Positions 53,250-60,194 of a stretch of DNA of 64,000 nucleotides are shown here, piece after piece. Source of the DNA: VRUE01 sp963745915 (GTDB taxonomy: Bacteria > Actinomycetota > Thermoleophilia > Solirubrobacterales > 70-9); contig CAVUZA010000002.1 of the NCBI GenBank assembly GCA_963745915.1, positions 992,001-1,056,000 on the forward strand, read 5' to 3'. Under the pieces are notes generated by a model. The model saw only the letters and a program-made list of their open reading frames with translations, was not told where the DNA came from and made no database searches. The position numbers and the translations under genes were made by a program. Positions within the stretch are counted from its first letter, which is position 1; each line of letters opens with the position of its first letter.

Positions 53250-53395
53250 CTGCCGGGCGTGTTAAGCCGCTCTTTTCCCGTAGACGGCGGGTTTACCCAA
53301 ATAGCAGGGCTGGTACTTTTGCCCCTGGAGGGATACCACCAAGGCTTCGATGGCCGGGGCTGACACGGCCGAGCCGCAAAGGAGAGATAGAGCAA

Positions 53396-54196
53396 ATGCG
53401 AAAGCGCTTGATCACGACACTTGCCCTGGCAGCGGCTTTGGCCGTAGCCGTTGCGGGCATCGCCACGGCTGAGAAGCCGACCATCGTTCAGGTGGGCAAC
53501 CTGAAGCTGACCCTGAACGGCGGCTTTTCGCCGAAGAAGCTGCCGAAGAAGGGCAAGGGGGCGCCGATCACCCTCAACGTGAGCGGCAAGATCGCCACCA
53601 TCGACGGCACGCACGCGCCGGCTCTGAAAGAAGTCGTCGTCGAAACCGACAAGCACGGCTCGATCAACGTCAAGGGTCTGCCCAAGTGCACCGCCGGCAA
53701 GCTCAACGCCCAGGACACCAAGTCGGCGAAGAAGATCTGCAAGAAGGCGATCATCGGCAAGGGCAAGACCAACGTCGAGGTCGAATTCCCCGAACAAGCG
53801 CCGTTTATCGCCAAGAGCCAGCTGCTCGCCTTCAACGGCGGCGTCAGGGGTGGCAAGACGACGATCCTGATCCACGCCTACCTCAGCAACCCGGTCTCGG
53901 CCGCGGTGGTGACCACGGTCAAGATCTCGAAGGTCCGCAATGGCCGCTACGGGACCAAATCCGTCGCCACGATCCCGAAGATCGCCGGCGGCTACGGCTC
54001 GGTGAAGGAATTCTCGCTGACCCTCGACAAGGGTTACAAGGGCCAGCGCTACCTCTTCGCCACCTGCCCGGACGGGCACCTCAACGCCAAGGCGACCTCC
54101 GTCTTCGCCGACGGCAGCCGCCTCACCGGCAGCTTTGTGCGCTCCTGCAAGCCGTCCAACGCGAAGTCGAAGCGGGGCAGCAAGCGTCACCGCTGA
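53396..54196 (+). CDS. Secreted protein, paralogue of the protein at 34771
   Basis: A 266-residue exported protein: signal peptide MRKRLITTLALAAALAVAVAG ending near IATA, then VQVGNLKLTLNGGFSPKKLP, CTAGKLNAQDTKSAKKICKK with AIIGKGKTNVEVEF, LLAFNGGVRGGKTTILIHAY, PKIAGGYGSVKEFSLTL and YLFATCPDGHLNAKATSVFA. It is lysine-rich and ends in a basic tail (SNAKSKRGSKRHR). Two cysteine pairs match the 34771 paralogue. A strong ribosome site (AAAGGAGAG) precedes ATG 53396; the 146-bp gap upstream (53250-53395) should hold the promoter. Function unknown. Confidence 0.8.
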   Translation: MRKRLITTLALAAALAVAVAGIATAEKPTIVQVGNLKLTLNGGFSPKKLPKKGKGAPITLNVSGKIATIDGTHAPALKEVVVETDKHGSINVKGLPKCTAGKLNAQDTKSAKKICKKAIIGKGKTNVEVEFPEQAPFIAKSQLLAFNGGVRGGKTTILIHAYLSNPVSAAVVTTVKISKVRNGRYGTKSVATIPKIAGGYGSVKEFSLTLDKGYKGQRYLFATCPDGHLNAKATSVFADGSRLTGSFVRSCKPSNAKSKRGSKRHR

Positions 54197-54208
54197 GAGC
54201 AGCTTTTC

Positions 54209-54880
54209 TCAGGACGAAAAGGGGGAGAGAGAGGGCGGCCTGCGGGCCGCCCTCTCTCGTTCCCCGCGGCGCAGGATGCGCAGGGTGAGGATCGCGATGC
54301 TGAGGATCGCGGTGGCGCCGAGGCTGAGCTGGACGCTGAGCAGCCCCTCGCGGCTCCAGTAGACGTCGCGCAGGTCGAGCAGCAGGGCGGCCTCGTCGAA
54401 GGTCAGGCCCATGCCGACGCCGGTCGCCACCGCCAGCCGCTCTTCGAGCTTCTCGTCGTCGGTGAGCAGCGCCGTGGTCGCCGAGGCGAAGCCGAGCGCG
54501 ATGCCGGGCACGAAGTGGTGGATGTGGCGGCCGCCGACCTGGACGTTGCGGAACGGGCCCCAGCTGTCGCGGATGCCGAGGGTCGAGAGCCTGACCAGGG
54601 CGAAGGAGCCGAGGAAGCCGGCGAGCAGGTTGAAGAGCACCGTCTCGCTGCGCGGCGTCGCCGCGTAGCCCTCGACCGCGACCTCGACCGTGTCGGCGGC
54701 CGCGTCCTGGGCCGCTTCGGTCAGGCTCTCGCCGCCGTCCTCGCGCGAGCGGCGGCGCAGCATGCGGCCGAACTGGCCGGCGAGCACGGTGCCGGCGCCG
54801 CCGAGGGCGACGGCGGCGAGGCCGAGCGTCGCCCGCTCCGAGCGGCGCGAGATGCGGTTTGAGAGGCGCGGCGGTCTCAC
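54209..54880 (-). CDS. Integral membrane protein of unknown function
   Basis: A 223-residue protein with about four or five helices: LGLAAVALGGAGTVLAGQFG (about 20-39), VLFNLLAGFLGSFALVRLST (about 82-101), HHFVPGIALGFASATTALLT (about 119-138), VATGVGMGLTFDEAALLL and VQLSLGATAILSIAILTLRIL (about 184-204). GGRHIHHFVPGI is a His-rich motif also found in other actinobacterial membrane proteins of this kind, with no assigned activity. GTG start at 54880. Its last codons form part of a strong hairpin shared with the convergent secreted-protein gene. Confidence 0.7.
   Translation of the reverse strand: MRPPRLSNRISRRSERATLGLAAVALGGAGTVLAGQFGRMLRRRSREDGGESLTEAAQDAAADTVEVAVEGYAATPRSETVLFNLLAGFLGSFALVRLSTLGIRDSWGPFRNVQVGGRHIHHFVPGIALGFASATTALLTDDEKLEERLAVATGVGMGLTFDEAALLLDLRDVYWSREGLLSVQLSLGATAILSIAILTLRILRRGERERAARRPPSLSPFSS
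54227..54258. terminator. Perfect 14-bp hairpin between convergent genes
   Basis: Arms at 54227-54240 and 54245-54258 with loop tgcg, 30 bp after the stop of the secreted-protein gene and inside the last codons of the convergent membrane-protein gene. It probably serves as a bidirectional terminator; T-tracts are weak. Confidence 0.6.
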
Positions 54881-54905
54881 GACCAGCGCAGCCTAGCTGG
54901 CGCTG

Positions 54906-55358
54906 CTAGCGCTCCTCGGTGATGATCGTCTTCACCGTGGCGACGGCGCCGTCGGCGAGCTCGATCTCGACCATGTGGGTGCCGACCTCGCGCAGCGGCT
55001 GCTCGAGCCTGACCTTGCGCCGGTCGATGCGCAGGTCGCGCGCCTCGCGGATCGCCTCGACGATCTCCTTGGCGCCGACCGATCCGAAGAGCTTGCCGTC
55101 CTCGCCGGCCCGCTGGTGGATCGTCAGCACGGTCTTGGAGAGCAGCGAGGCGGCCTGCTCTTCGCGCTCGGCGCGGGCCTTGGCCGCCTTCTCGGCGGCG
55201 ACCCGGCGCCGCTGCGCCTCCTCCAGCGCGCCGGGCGTTGCCACGGCGGCCAGCTTGCGCGGGATCAGGTAGTTGCGCAGGTAGCCGGGAGAGACGTCGA
55301 CGGCGGTGCCGCGCTCGCCCAGCTGCTCGACGTCCTCGAGCAGGATCGCCTGCGCCAT
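54906..55358 (-). CDS. rplI: 50S ribosomal protein L9
   Basis: A 150-residue protein. The N-terminal domain is MAQAILLEDVEQLGERGTAV plus DVSPGYLRNYLIPRKLAAVA (the G-x-x-R-N-Y/F-L-x-P signature), followed by the long connecting helix (EEAQRRRVAAEKAAKARAEREEQA) and the C-terminal domain (GEDGKLFGSVGAKEIVEAI). It is the last gene of the rpsF-ssb-rpsR-rplI unit and shares one base with the rpsR stop (TGATG). Confidence 0.97.
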   Translation of the reverse strand: MAQAILLEDVEQLGERGTAVDVSPGYLRNYLIPRKLAAVATPGALEEAQRRRVAAEKAAKARAEREEQAASLLSKTVLTIHQRAGEDGKLFGSVGAKEIVEAIREARDLRIDRRKVRLEQPLREVGTHMVEIELADGAVATVKTIITEER

Positions 55359-55630
55359 CAGCGCTCTCCCACGTAGGGCAGCAGCGCGATCTCGCGGGCG
55401 CGCTTGACCGCGACCGAGAGCTGGCGCTGGTGCTTGCGCGAGAGGCCGGTCACCCGGCGCCCGCGCGTCTTCCCCTTGTCGGAGAGGAAGCGGCGCAGCA
55501 GGCTGAGGTCCTTGTAGTCGACCGCCGCCGAGTTGATCCGCGTGTATTTGCGCGGGCGGGCGCGGTCGGGGGCGCGCCGGCCGCGTCGCGGCGGCGCCGA
55601 TCCTGCTGAATCCTTGGCTCCTCTGGGCAT
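55358..55630 (-). CDS. rpsR: 30S ribosomal protein S18
   Basis: A 90-residue protein from ATG 55630 (MPRGAKDSAGSAPPRRGRRA). The S18 core is INSAAVDYKDLSLLRRFLSDKGKTRGRRVTGLSRKHQRQLSVAVKRAREIALLPY, with no zinc cysteines. The N-terminal 30 residues are basic and low complexity. An in-frame extension upstream to 55699 runs into an inverted repeat and is not used. ssb lies upstream across that repeat. Confidence 0.96.
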   Translation of the reverse strand: MPRGAKDSAGSAPPRRGRRAPDRARPRKYTRINSAAVDYKDLSLLRRFLSDKGKTRGRRVTGLSRKHQRQLSVAVKRAREIALLPYVGER

Positions 55631-55650
55631 ATCGGCCGGCAATCCTACAG

Positions 55651-55757
55651 GTCTGCGGCCAGCGGACACGGCGCGGGTGCGGCGTCCTCGGTCGCTCACG
55701 TGCGGAGCACGCTTCGCTCCCTGCGTCCTTGCCCCGCTTGGTCCGCTGGCCGCAGAC
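55651..55757. repeat. Long inverted-repeat element I (17-bp arms, 73-nt core)
   Basis: Perfect 17-bp arms (55651-55667 and 55741-55757) fill the ssb-rpsR gap. The core contains CGCTCACGTGCGGAGCACGC followed by TTCGCTCC, which resembles the GCTC-n-GGGAGC-n-CGCTT order of the family 2 core at 23990-24013; the relation is suggestive only. The arms are unique. It lies in the middle of a ribosomal-protein operon, where a terminator would be unexpected. Confidence 0.7.
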
Positions 55758-55763
55758 TGCTAG

Positions 55764-56261
55764 CTAAAAGGGGATGTCGTCGTCGCCTCCGCCGCCCCCG
55801 CCACCGCCGCCGGCGGTCGCGCCGGCGAAGTCGGAGGAGTCGGCGGGGACGTCGCTGCTCGGTGTGAAGCCGCCCTCGCCGCCGTTCCCGTTGCCGCCCC
55901 CGCCGCCGCCCTGGCCGTCGCGGGAGCCGAGGAACTGGACCGAGTTGGCGACGATGCGCACCGCCTGGCGCTTGCCGCTGCCGTCTTTGGCCTCCCACTC
56001 GCTCCAGTCGAGGCGGCCTTCGACCGCCACCGGGCGGCCCTTGGAGAGGTAGTTGGCGCAGTTCTCGCCCTGCGCCCCCCAGACCGTCACGTCGAAGTAG
56101 TTGGGCTTGTCTTCCCACTGCCCGCTCTGCCCGTTCTTGCGCCGGCTGTTGACCGCCACGCGCAGGTCGCAGACCGCGGTGCCGCCGCCGGTATGGCGCA
56201 ACTCTGGGTCTCTGGTCAGGTTCCCGGTGATGACCACCACGTTGATGTTCGAAGCCGCCAC
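55764..56261 (-). CDS. ssb: Single-stranded DNA-binding protein
   Basis: A 165-residue OB-fold protein. INVVVITGNLTRDPELRHTG, CDLRVAVNSRR, NYFDVTVWGAQGENCANYLSKGRPVAVEGRL and VRIVANSVQFLGSR form the DNA-binding domain (about 4-110); a Gly-rich linker leads to the conserved acidic tip DDDIPF that recruits partner proteins. The GTG at 56261 has a GAGGAG site 9 nt upstream; TTG 56270 would abut that site. It lies between rpsF and rpsR as usual. Confidence 0.96.
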   Translation of the reverse strand: MAASNINVVVITGNLTRDPELRHTGGGTAVCDLRVAVNSRRKNGQSGQWEDKPNYFDVTVWGAQGENCANYLSKGRPVAVEGRLDWSEWEAKDGSGKRQAVRIVANSVQFLGSRDGQGGGGGGNGNGGEGGFTPSSDVPADSSDFAGATAGGGGGGGGGDDDIPF

Positions 56262-56360
56262 GGCTCTCAACTCCTCTGGATCGTTGATCTGGACATCAGT
56301 CTAAGAGCGCAGCCGGCGAAACTCTCCCCCTTCGAGCCGCAATATCCGGCCAAAATCCTG

Positions 56361-56407
56361 CCGATGGGCCGATTTGCGTCGCATAGCGACGCATTTAGGC
56401 CCGTCGG
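56361..56407. terminator. Hairpin between rpsF and ssb
   Basis: CCGATGGGCC (56361-56370) and GCGTCGC (56376-56382) pair with GCGACGC (56386-56392) and GGCCCGTCGG (56398-56407), with a few mismatches. It begins 3 nt after the rpsF stop. Its right end TTTAGGCCCGTCGGCG recurs as TTTCAGGCCCGTCGGCG in the hairpin at 58873-58909, suggesting a common terminator or attenuator sequence. Confidence 0.5.
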
Positions 56408-56410
56408 CGG

Positions 56411-56857
56411 CTACTCGGCGGGAGCGGCAGCGGCGTCGGCGGGCTCCGGGGCGTCCTCGGAGTCCTCGTCGCGCGGGGAGACCGTGGGACGGCCGCCGTG
56501 CTCGGAGCGCTCGCGGGCGCCGGGGGCCGGGGCGGCGGTGGCCGGCGGCACCATCACCGGCGCCTCGGCGTCGACCTTGAAGATGCGGAAGCGCAGCACG
56601 CCGTCGGCGATGCCGAGGTTGTGGTTGAGCTCGTCGAGCAACTCGTTGCCGGCCTCGAAGCGGAACCAGCGGTAGTCGGCCTCGTTGCGCCGGGCGATCT
56701 CGTAGGCCAGCTTGCGCAGCCCCCACTTGTTCTCGTGCTTGAGCGTGCCCTCGGCCTCGATCCGCGTCTTCACATCCTGGGCAAGCGCGTCGCGCCCAGC
56801 CTCGTCGGGGCCGGGGTCCAGCATCAGCACGAGCTCATATTCACGGGGGGCTGCCAA
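56411..56857 (-). CDS. rpsF: 30S ribosomal protein S6 with C-terminal extension
   Basis: A 148-residue protein. The S6 domain is REYELVLMLDPGPDEAGRDA through LKHENKWGLRKLAYEIARRN, EADYRWFRFEAGNELLDELN and LRFRIFKVD (about 5-98). About 50 residues of Ala/Pro/Glu-rich sequence follow; many actinobacterial S6 proteins are about 96-100 residues, so the tail is an addition. TTG start at 56857; a TATAGT box (56874-56869) lies 11 nt upstream and probably drives the rpsF-ssb-rpsR-rplI operon. Confidence 0.95.
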   Translation of the reverse strand: MAAPREYELVLMLDPGPDEAGRDALAQDVKTRIEAEGTLKHENKWGLRKLAYEIARRNEADYRWFRFEAGNELLDELNHNLGIADGVLRFRIFKVDAEAPVMVPPATAAPAPGARERSEHGGRPTVSPRDEDSEDAPEPADAAAAPAE

Positions 56858-56946
56858 AACGGCGAAGGACTATAGCCGGTGTGGGGTTCTGCCAAAGTCC
56901 CACGCCGCTGGGGGGAGAGTTTCTCGGGCTGAAGCCTTATATGTAG

Positions 56947-57396
56947 ATGAGCTTGCGGATTAGGTGGTCCAGGGCCGCTGCGGTCCTTGTGCTGGGAGCC
57001 GTTGTGCTCCTGGCTTCGATCCTCGCTCCGAAGCTGCTCCAAGCTCCCGCGCCCCCGCCATTGGCACCGGACATCGGGCTGCCGCAGGTCTCGCCAGCCC
57101 CGGGCATGAAGCTTCCGAGAGCTCGGCCGGCCGGGGGAACACCGCCTCAGCCCCCACGGAATCTTGGGCGGGTGGCGCGGGATGGGGGTGCCCGGCGCCG
57201 GGCGAAGGCTTCCGAGGGCAAGGCCAGAGCCCTGCGCCCGCACCATCCCTCTGCCCGAGGAAGCACGCAGCCCAAGCCGGGCACCCCCATCCCGCGACAG
57301 GACCCGCCCGCAAATCCCTCGGTCCCTGAGCCGGTCCCACCATCCCCACCCCCGCCCCCACCCAGCGACGGCTCGATCGAGTTCGCTCCGCACTGA
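56947..57396 (+). CDS. Proline-rich membrane-anchored protein
   Basis: A 149-residue protein that I do not recognise. One membrane helix (AAAVLVLGAVVLLASILAPKLL, about 10-31) is followed by a Pro/Arg-rich region to the end (PEPVPPSPPPPPPSDGSIEF). A nested inverted repeat (57176-57296) lies inside the frame, so residues about 77-117 are probably translated repeat. The helix plus extracytoplasmic Pro-rich tail is plausible for a real gene; the C-terminal two thirds may be inflated by repeats. It is divergent from rpsF and followed 20 bp later by the GT20 gene. Confidence 0.5.
   Translation: MSLRIRWSRAAAVLVLGAVVLLASILAPKLLQAPAPPPLAPDIGLPQVSPAPGMKLPRARPAGGTPPQPPRNLGRVARDGGARRRAKASEGKARALRPHHPSARGSTQPKPGTPIPRQDPPANPSVPEPVPPSPPPPPPSDGSIEFAPH
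57176..57296. repeat. Long inverted-repeat element G (21-bp arms, nested)
   Basis: Perfect 21-bp arms (57176-57196 and 57276-57296), extended by GGGCGGGT/ACCCGCCC outside (57167-57174, 57302-57309). Inside, GCTTCCGAGGGCA (57208-57220) pairs imperfectly with TGCCCGAGGAAGC (57252-57264). A similar GAAGCTTCCGAGAGC stretch lies at about 57109-57123. It is in frame within the Pro-rich gene. Confidence 0.7.
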
Positions 57397-57404
57397 CCCC
57401 CGGG

Positions 57405-57410
57405 TAGGGT
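57405..57410 (+). promoter_or_regulatory. -10 box of a leaderless transcript (GT20 gene)
   Basis: TAGGGT followed by exactly 6 nt and the GTG at 57417. The box lies just downstream of the Pro-rich gene's stop codon (TGA 57394-57396). Confidence 0.55.
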
Positions 57411-57416
57411 TGGACC

Positions 57417-58880
57417 GTGCCCGACGGCGAATCGCTGATCATCGTCTCCAACCGCGGCCCCGCCCAGTTCGAGCTGGACGAGAGCGGCGAGCGCACCGTG
57501 CGCCGCGGCGGCGGCGGCCTGGTCACCGCGCTCTCCGGCCTCGTCTCCCACCGCGACGCGCTCTGGATCGCCTCGGCGATGACCGACGAGGACGTCGCCG
57601 TCGGCGAGGAGGCGGGGGGCCCGGTCGAGCTCGGCATCGACGGGGTCGACTACCGGGTGCTGCTGGTCGGCTCGGACCCCGAGGCCTACGACCGCTTCTA
57701 CAACGTGATCGCCAACCCGATCCTCTGGTTCATCCAGCACTACCTCTGGGACCTCTCCAACGCCCCCGACGTCCGCCAGGAGGAGCTCGACGCCTGGGAC
57801 CTCGGCTACCAGGCGGTCAACCGCGACATCGCCCGCGCCGTGCTCAGCCAGATCGAGGGGCGGGAGCGGCCGCTGGTGATGCTCCACGACTACCACCTCT
57901 ACACCGCCCCCGGGATGATCCGCGCCGAGCGCCCCGACGCCTTCCTGCACCACTTCGTCCACATCCCCTGGTCCCAGCCCGACAGCTGGCGGATCCTGCC
58001 CAACCGGATCCGCGAGGCGATCTTCCGCGGCATGCTCGCCAACGACATCATCGGCTTCCACACCCACGCCTACTGCATCAACTTCATCCGCTGCTGCGAC
58101 GAACTGCTCGAGGCCGACGTCGACTACGACCGCGGCACGGTCACCCACGCCGGCGGCACCACCCACACGCGCGCCTACCCGCTCTCGATCGACGCTGACC
58201 GCCTGCGCCGCGCCGCCGAGTCGGCCGAGGTCGCCGCCGCCGAGCGCGAGGTGCTGGAGCGCCGCCGCAAGCACCTGATCATCCGCGTCGACCGCGCCGA
58301 CCTCTCCAAGAACGTGCTGCGCGGCTTCACCGCCTTCGACGTCTTCCTCGCCCAGCACCCGGAGTTCCGCGAGCAGGTCACCTTCATCGCCCACCTGCAG
58401 CCCTCGCGCCAGGACGTCCCCGAGTACGTCGAGTACCTGGAGCGGATCGAGGCCCTGGTCGCCGTCGTCAACCACCGCCACGGCACCACCGACTGGATGC
58501 CGATCGACCTCAAGATCTACGAGAACTTCCCCGAGGCCGTCGCCCGCTACAAGCACTACGACCTGCTGATGGTCAACTCGCTCTTCGACGGGATGAACCT
58601 GGTCGCCAAGGAGGCGCCGGCGGTCAACACCCGCGACGGGGTGCTGATGCTCTCCGAGAACACCGGCTCGCACGAGGAGCTGGCCGACTGCGCGATCTCG
58701 GTCAACCCCTTCGACATCCAGGAGCAGGCCGACGCGATCCACAAGGCGCTGACGATGAGCGGCGAGGAGCGCCGCCTGCGCTCCGAGCACCTGAAGGAGA
58801 TCATCTTCTCCCGCAACCCCGGCGACTGGGTCGACGACCAGCTCGCCGACATCGACGAGCTCGCCCGCCAGCGGGCCTAA
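57417..58880 (+). CDS. otsA: GT20 glycosyltransferase, alpha,alpha-trehalose-phosphate synthase-like (OtsA)
   Basis: A 487-residue retaining glycosyltransferase of family GT20. Seen: LIIVSNRGPAQFE (N-terminal S-N-R), RRGGGGLVTALSGLVSHRDALWIASA, YNVIANPILWFIQHYLWDL, LVMLHDYHLYTAPGMIRAERPDAFLHHFVHIPWSQPDSWRILP, NDIIGFHTHAYCINF and the donor-site DLLMVNSLFDGMNLVAKEAP ... LSENTGSHEELADCAISVNPFD. It most likely joins glucose from a nucleotide sugar to glucose-6-phosphate; a glucosylglycerol-phosphate synthase is an alternative. The usual R-x-D-x-x-x-x-K segment reads RVDRADLSKNVLRGF. No phosphatase (otsB) lies next to it. It converges with a TreT-like gene. Confidence 0.85.
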   Translation: MPDGESLIIVSNRGPAQFELDESGERTVRRGGGGLVTALSGLVSHRDALWIASAMTDEDVAVGEEAGGPVELGIDGVDYRVLLVGSDPEAYDRFYNVIANPILWFIQHYLWDLSNAPDVRQEELDAWDLGYQAVNRDIARAVLSQIEGRERPLVMLHDYHLYTAPGMIRAERPDAFLHHFVHIPWSQPDSWRILPNRIREAIFRGMLANDIIGFHTHAYCINFIRCCDELLEADVDYDRGTVTHAGGTTHTRAYPLSIDADRLRRAAESAEVAAAEREVLERRRKHLIIRVDRADLSKNVLRGFTAFDVFLAQHPEFREQVTFIAHLQPSRQDVPEYVEYLERIEALVAVVNHRHGTTDWMPIDLKIYENFPEAVARYKHYDLLMVNSLFDGMNLVAKEAPAVNTRDGVLMLSENTGSHEELADCAISVNPFDIQEQADAIHKALTMSGEERRLRSEHLKEIIFSRNPGDWVDDQLADIDELARQRA

Positions 58881-58909
58881 AACGGGAGATATGGGCCCGT
58901 TTCAGGCCC
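58873..58909. terminator. Bidirectional hairpin between otsA and the TreT-like gene
   Basis: GGGCCTAAAACGGG (58873-58886) pairs with CCCGTTTCAGGCCC (58896-58909), 14 bp with one mismatch. The otsA stop TAA is inside the stem and the convergent gene ends 11 bp away, so it suits both transcripts. Confidence 0.6.
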
Positions 58910-58919
58910 GTCGGCGCTC

Positions 58920-60158
58920 TCAGGCGTCGAGGCCGGCGATCAGCTCGACCCAGTCGCGCAGCAGGCGCGGCGAGAGGAACTGGTGGCGGGCGTGTTCCTT
59001 GCCGGCGCGGCCGAGCCGCTTGCCCAGCTCCGGGTCGGCGAGGATCTCCAGGCAGCGCTGCGCGCACTGCTCGGGCGAGTCGACCAGGTAGCCGCTCTCG
59101 CCGTCGGCGATCTGCAGCGGGATGCCGCCGACGTTGCCGGCGACCGTCGGCCGCCCCTTCCACAGCGCCTCGGTCACGGTCAGGCCGAAGCCCTCGCGGA
59201 TCGACTTCTGCAGGCAGACGTCGGACTGCGACTGGAAGGCGTTGACCTCGATCGCGCCGACGTTGTTGAGGTTGTTGAGGATCTTGATGTCGTCGTCGCC
59301 GTCGGCGTACTCGAAGGTGTGCTGGAAGAACTCCCAGCCCTCGGGGTCGTCGGTCGCCATCGAGCCGACCAGCGCCAGCTGCACGTCGGGCACCTGCTCG
59401 TGGACGATCCGGTAGGCGTCGATCACCCCCATCGGGTCCTTCCAGGGGTCAAAGCGCGAGACCTGGGTCAGCAGCGGCCGGTCGACGTCGATCCCGAACT
59501 GGCGGCAGACGAAGGCGGCGTCGTCGGGCGAGAAGGCCATGTTCTTCGGCGAGAGCGGGTCGATCGCCGGCGGGATGATGTTGACCCCGTTGGCGTGGTC
59601 GACGCCGGCCGGGACGTAGTCGGGCAGGTGCCAGACCGTCGCGTCGTACTCCTCGATCATCGGCAGCAGGCGGGCGATCGGCTCCGGGTTGGGCTCGGAG
59701 AGGTCGATGTGGCAGCGCCAGACCCAGTTGCGGCTCTTCTCGAGGGCGCCGCGGCGCAGGCCGATCGGCTGCGGGTCGTGGACGATCACCGTGTCCCACT
59801 CGCCTTCCAGCCCGCCGGCGTTGATCGCGTTGATCTCGTCGAAGACCTCCCACTGCTCGGCGCTCAGCGTCTCCTCGGCGCCCTGCAGCGAGTTGTGCAG
59901 GAGCTTGGTCGCGTTGAAGAACTCCTCCTTGCCGAAGATCACGTGCCAGTGGGCGTCGAGCCCGATGTCGCGCATCAGCGGCACGATCGTGTAGAGGATC
60001 TCCGAGACCCCGCCGCCGAAGGCGGTGGCGCTGACGTGCAGCACGCGCTGCCCTTTCAGCGGCTCCGCCAGCTCGCGGATCCGCTCGATCGTCTCCTTGC
60101 CGGCGATGTGGGTGTAGTCGGCGAGGGACTTCTGGCCGAGCGAGACTTCCTGAAGCAT
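58920..60158 (-). CDS. treT: Trehalose synthase TreT-like GT4 glycosyltransferase
   Basis: A 412-residue GT4 enzyme. The N-terminal LADYTHIAGKETIERIRELAEPLKGQRVLHVSATAFGGGVSEILYTIVPLMRDIGLDAHWHVI is characteristic of TreT, which makes trehalose reversibly from a nucleotide-glucose and glucose. PLLTQVSRFDPWKDPMGVIDAY is the donor-binding region, and SIREGFGLTVTEALWKGRPTVAGNVGGIPLQI the E-x-x-x-x-x-x-x-E motif. Together with the convergent GT20 gene it suggests two routes to trehalose. TTG/ATG context: ATG at 60158. Confidence 0.85.
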   Translation of the reverse strand: MLQEVSLGQKSLADYTHIAGKETIERIRELAEPLKGQRVLHVSATAFGGGVSEILYTIVPLMRDIGLDAHWHVIFGKEEFFNATKLLHNSLQGAEETLSAEQWEVFDEINAINAGGLEGEWDTVIVHDPQPIGLRRGALEKSRNWVWRCHIDLSEPNPEPIARLLPMIEEYDATVWHLPDYVPAGVDHANGVNIIPPAIDPLSPKNMAFSPDDAAFVCRQFGIDVDRPLLTQVSRFDPWKDPMGVIDAYRIVHEQVPDVQLALVGSMATDDPEGWEFFQHTFEYADGDDDIKILNNLNNVGAIEVNAFQSQSDVCLQKSIREGFGLTVTEALWKGRPTVAGNVGGIPLQIADGESGYLVDSPEQCAQRCLEILADPELGKRLGRAGKEHARHQFLSPRLLRDWVELIAGLDA

Positions 60159-60194
60159 CGGGGAGTTCTACAGCCCCGGGCGGTCGCCTGTCGA

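Noticed and set aside
55695..55712. CACGTG within the ssb-rpsR element as a second parS
   Set aside because: Only the central hexamer matches; the flanking GTTT/AAAC arms of parS are missing.
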